Positions 62,301 to 64,000 of a stretch of DNA of 64,000 nt are shown piece by piece. Numbering within the stretch: the stretch's first letter is position 1; every line of letters starts with the position of its first letter. The notes below the pieces were generated by a model, which was given only the letters and a program-made list of their open reading frames with translations, made no database searches and was not told the origin of the DNA. Both the position numbers and the translations under genes were made by a program. Origin of the DNA: Latrodectus hesperus (taxonomy: Eukaryota; Arthropoda; Arachnida; Araneae; Theridiidae); contig CM075853.1 in the NCBI GenBank assembly GCA_037975125.1, forward strand, positions 72,208,109 through 72,272,108, given 5' to 3'.

Positions 62301-63737
62301 TGCTAGTTTTAATATTAGCATAAAGCATAACTGGAATTCTGGGGGTTTTCAGACTGTGTGTGGGAAAATGTTTCATTAAATTAGCCAAACAACAAAATGT
62401 CAACCTATGATTTAAGTAAATCCCTTAAATTGTGAGCTAAAGCAAAATTTAGGAATCATAATGGTCATGGAAGGTTTAAATACCCTGGATATTCATTTCA
62501 AAGATATGCTTTCTGAGGGTAACTGATTATTATTGAAAAATAACTTTGCAGATCTATACAATTAGAAGCAACTTGAATTTCCATAAGTTACTTCCTGCTG
62601 TATAACAGAGCAAGAGTTTTTAATGATTCAATAATAAAAGTGAGTGAAAAACATTTTTAATTTTCTTTTAGTATGCAAGATAGATCATCTGGTATAAGAA
62701 AAACAAGGCTAAATTATTCCCATATTTTAATTAAAAATAACATGAATTGGGTGATCTTTAAACTAGAGCAATATCAGGAACAGAGAATCAACTGATTTCA
62801 AACTCAATAATATTAGAAAATTTAGTCCAAGAAACTAATATTCAAAATTTGATAGTATCCGTGTTTATATTTGTAGTGTGAATGTGCAATTAGAACTTCA
62901 ATTTTGCACTTCATGAGGTGCAACAAATTGCTCCATTAAAAGACAGACTGACCTGGAAAAATATTTGACTAATCTAGTCAAATGTTAATAGTCTGGAAGA
63001 ACATTTGTTTCATTTTTCCGTCACTCCTAAGGAATGATAATGATTTGTGAAAGGGAAAAACAGATTAGGAGCATAATCAAATACCCTATAGCCATTTATG
63101 TGGCATTTCAATGCACTTTGCAGACTTTTTCACATAAGGCTATGCTTGAGAATGTTGAGATCTTTCTCTGAATTGAGTAGTCTAATTCTAGATAAAGCTA
63201 ATTATTTTTTTACCATTTTCAGATTTAGCTATTATTAAAAAAATTAAAATTTCTACAAGATTGTAAATTTTGATACCTTCTTTACAAATGGACTTTTAAA
63301 CTCAACATTAAAATTAATGAAGGATAAGAAAACATTTGCTTATTTACACACACATGCGCACACAAACATATATATAAGAGAATACATTGCACAAACAATT
63401 ACCTAATAGAAATGAGAAGATTTCCTCAACAATTTCAAATCAAATATTTGATTATTATAAATTACAGGAAAATTATAAAAGGACAAATGAAATAACTTAA
63501 ATCTAAATTTACCACGATGAAGCTAAACTATTAAGTATCATCATTTAATAAGTATAATACTTTAAAATAAAAATTGTATTTAGTAATTGATATAGAATGT
63601 ATATGCAAATTGTCAATGTATATTGATAAATAATTTTTTCAATGAATTAAGTCTTTTCAATGAATCAATGAATTAAGAACTTTTATAAAGCATCAACAAG
63701 GATATTAAATTGCAGAAGCAAATATCAAAAATTATAA

Positions 63738-63743
63738 TTTATT
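63738..63743 (-). terminator. Candidate poly(A) signal of the convergent crotonase gene
   Basis: tttatt on plus is AATAAA on minus, about 130 bp beyond the stop codon at 63870-63872. Weak evidence in such AT-rich DNA. Confidence 0.3.
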
Positions 63744-63869
63744 TAATAATATAAAAATTCATAACTTATATTATCAACAAAATATAATGAATATTCAATA
63801 TAACTTTCATAAAATATGATAATTGCAAACAAACTTAAAAAAATTTTTAATTTGTAATTTTCAATCATC

Positions 63870-63972
63870 TTAACAATGATGCCATTTAGGAGGTTTTTTT
63901 GAGAAAAAGGCATTTATTCCTACTTCAGCTTCTTGATTAGCTAAGTTTTTCACCATTACTTCTGATCCATAA
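63870..63972 (-). CDS. Last coding exon of a crotonase (enoyl-CoA hydratase/isomerase) family gene, partial
   Basis: On the minus strand a strong acceptor (polypyrimidine ttttcattttcattcatcag ending at 63973) precedes 103 nt entered with one leading base. It encodes YGSEVMVKNLANQEAEVGIN, then AFFSKKPPKWHHC and stop TAA (63870-63872). The pattern E.GI.AF..K.PP.W is the typical C-terminus of crotonase-fold enzymes, where the last helix ends in E-G-x-x-A-F-x-E-K-R-x-P-x-(W/F). The catalytic part lies beyond the right edge, so the subfamily cannot be told. It is convergent with DGKQ. This exon is easy to miss because it is short and at the window edge. Confidence 0.6.
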
Positions 63973-64000
63973 CTGATGAATGAAAATGAAAATAAAAATG

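Overview
This is an AT-rich (roughly three quarters A+T by eye) animal nuclear window. Its long introns, long (TA)n and (CA)n tracts and tRNA-derived SINEs, together with an invertebrate-type diacylglycerol kinase theta gene, point to an arthropod. A chelicerate, probably a spider, is my best guess, but only from general appearance.

The window is dominated by one plus-strand gene, DGK-theta (DGKQ), from 6668 to 53347. I could chain 20 internal coding exons plus two alternative last exons with consistent splice phase and no frame breaks. The chain covers the second half of C1 domain 1, complete C1 domains 2 and 3, a Ser/acidic linker, two Ras-associating-like modules, the catalytic DAGKc domain with its GGDGT loop, the DAGKa accessory domain, and two different C-terminal tails. 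The 5' end (start codon, N-terminus and first half of C1-1) is not visible in 1-6667 and must lie upstream of the window. The visible part encodes about 861 or 870 residues depending on the tail. By family knowledge the enzyme converts diacylglycerol to phosphatidic acid and so damps DAG signalling.

Layout: 1-6667 upstream intron; 6668-19920 the C1 exons A-E; 27559-32331 the linker and RA exons F-K; 36961-38566 RA/pre-catalytic exons L-N including an 18-nt microexon; 38635-40154 DAGKc exons O-P; 41219-45526 DAGKa exons Q-T; 52266-52355 and 53231-53347 alternative terminal exons U1 and U2. The introns carry four tRNA-derived SINEs (two with target-site duplications), a decayed Tc1/mariner-like transposase, a 120-bp tandem duplication and several microsatellites. 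One of these, about 139 bp of (TA)n, fills most of a 201-bp intron.

From 53348 to 63869 I see only 3' UTR and intergenic sequence. At 63870-63972 on the minus strand is a convincing last coding exon of a crotonase (enoyl-CoA hydratase/isomerase) family gene, whose remainder lies to the right. The two genes therefore converge tail to tail.
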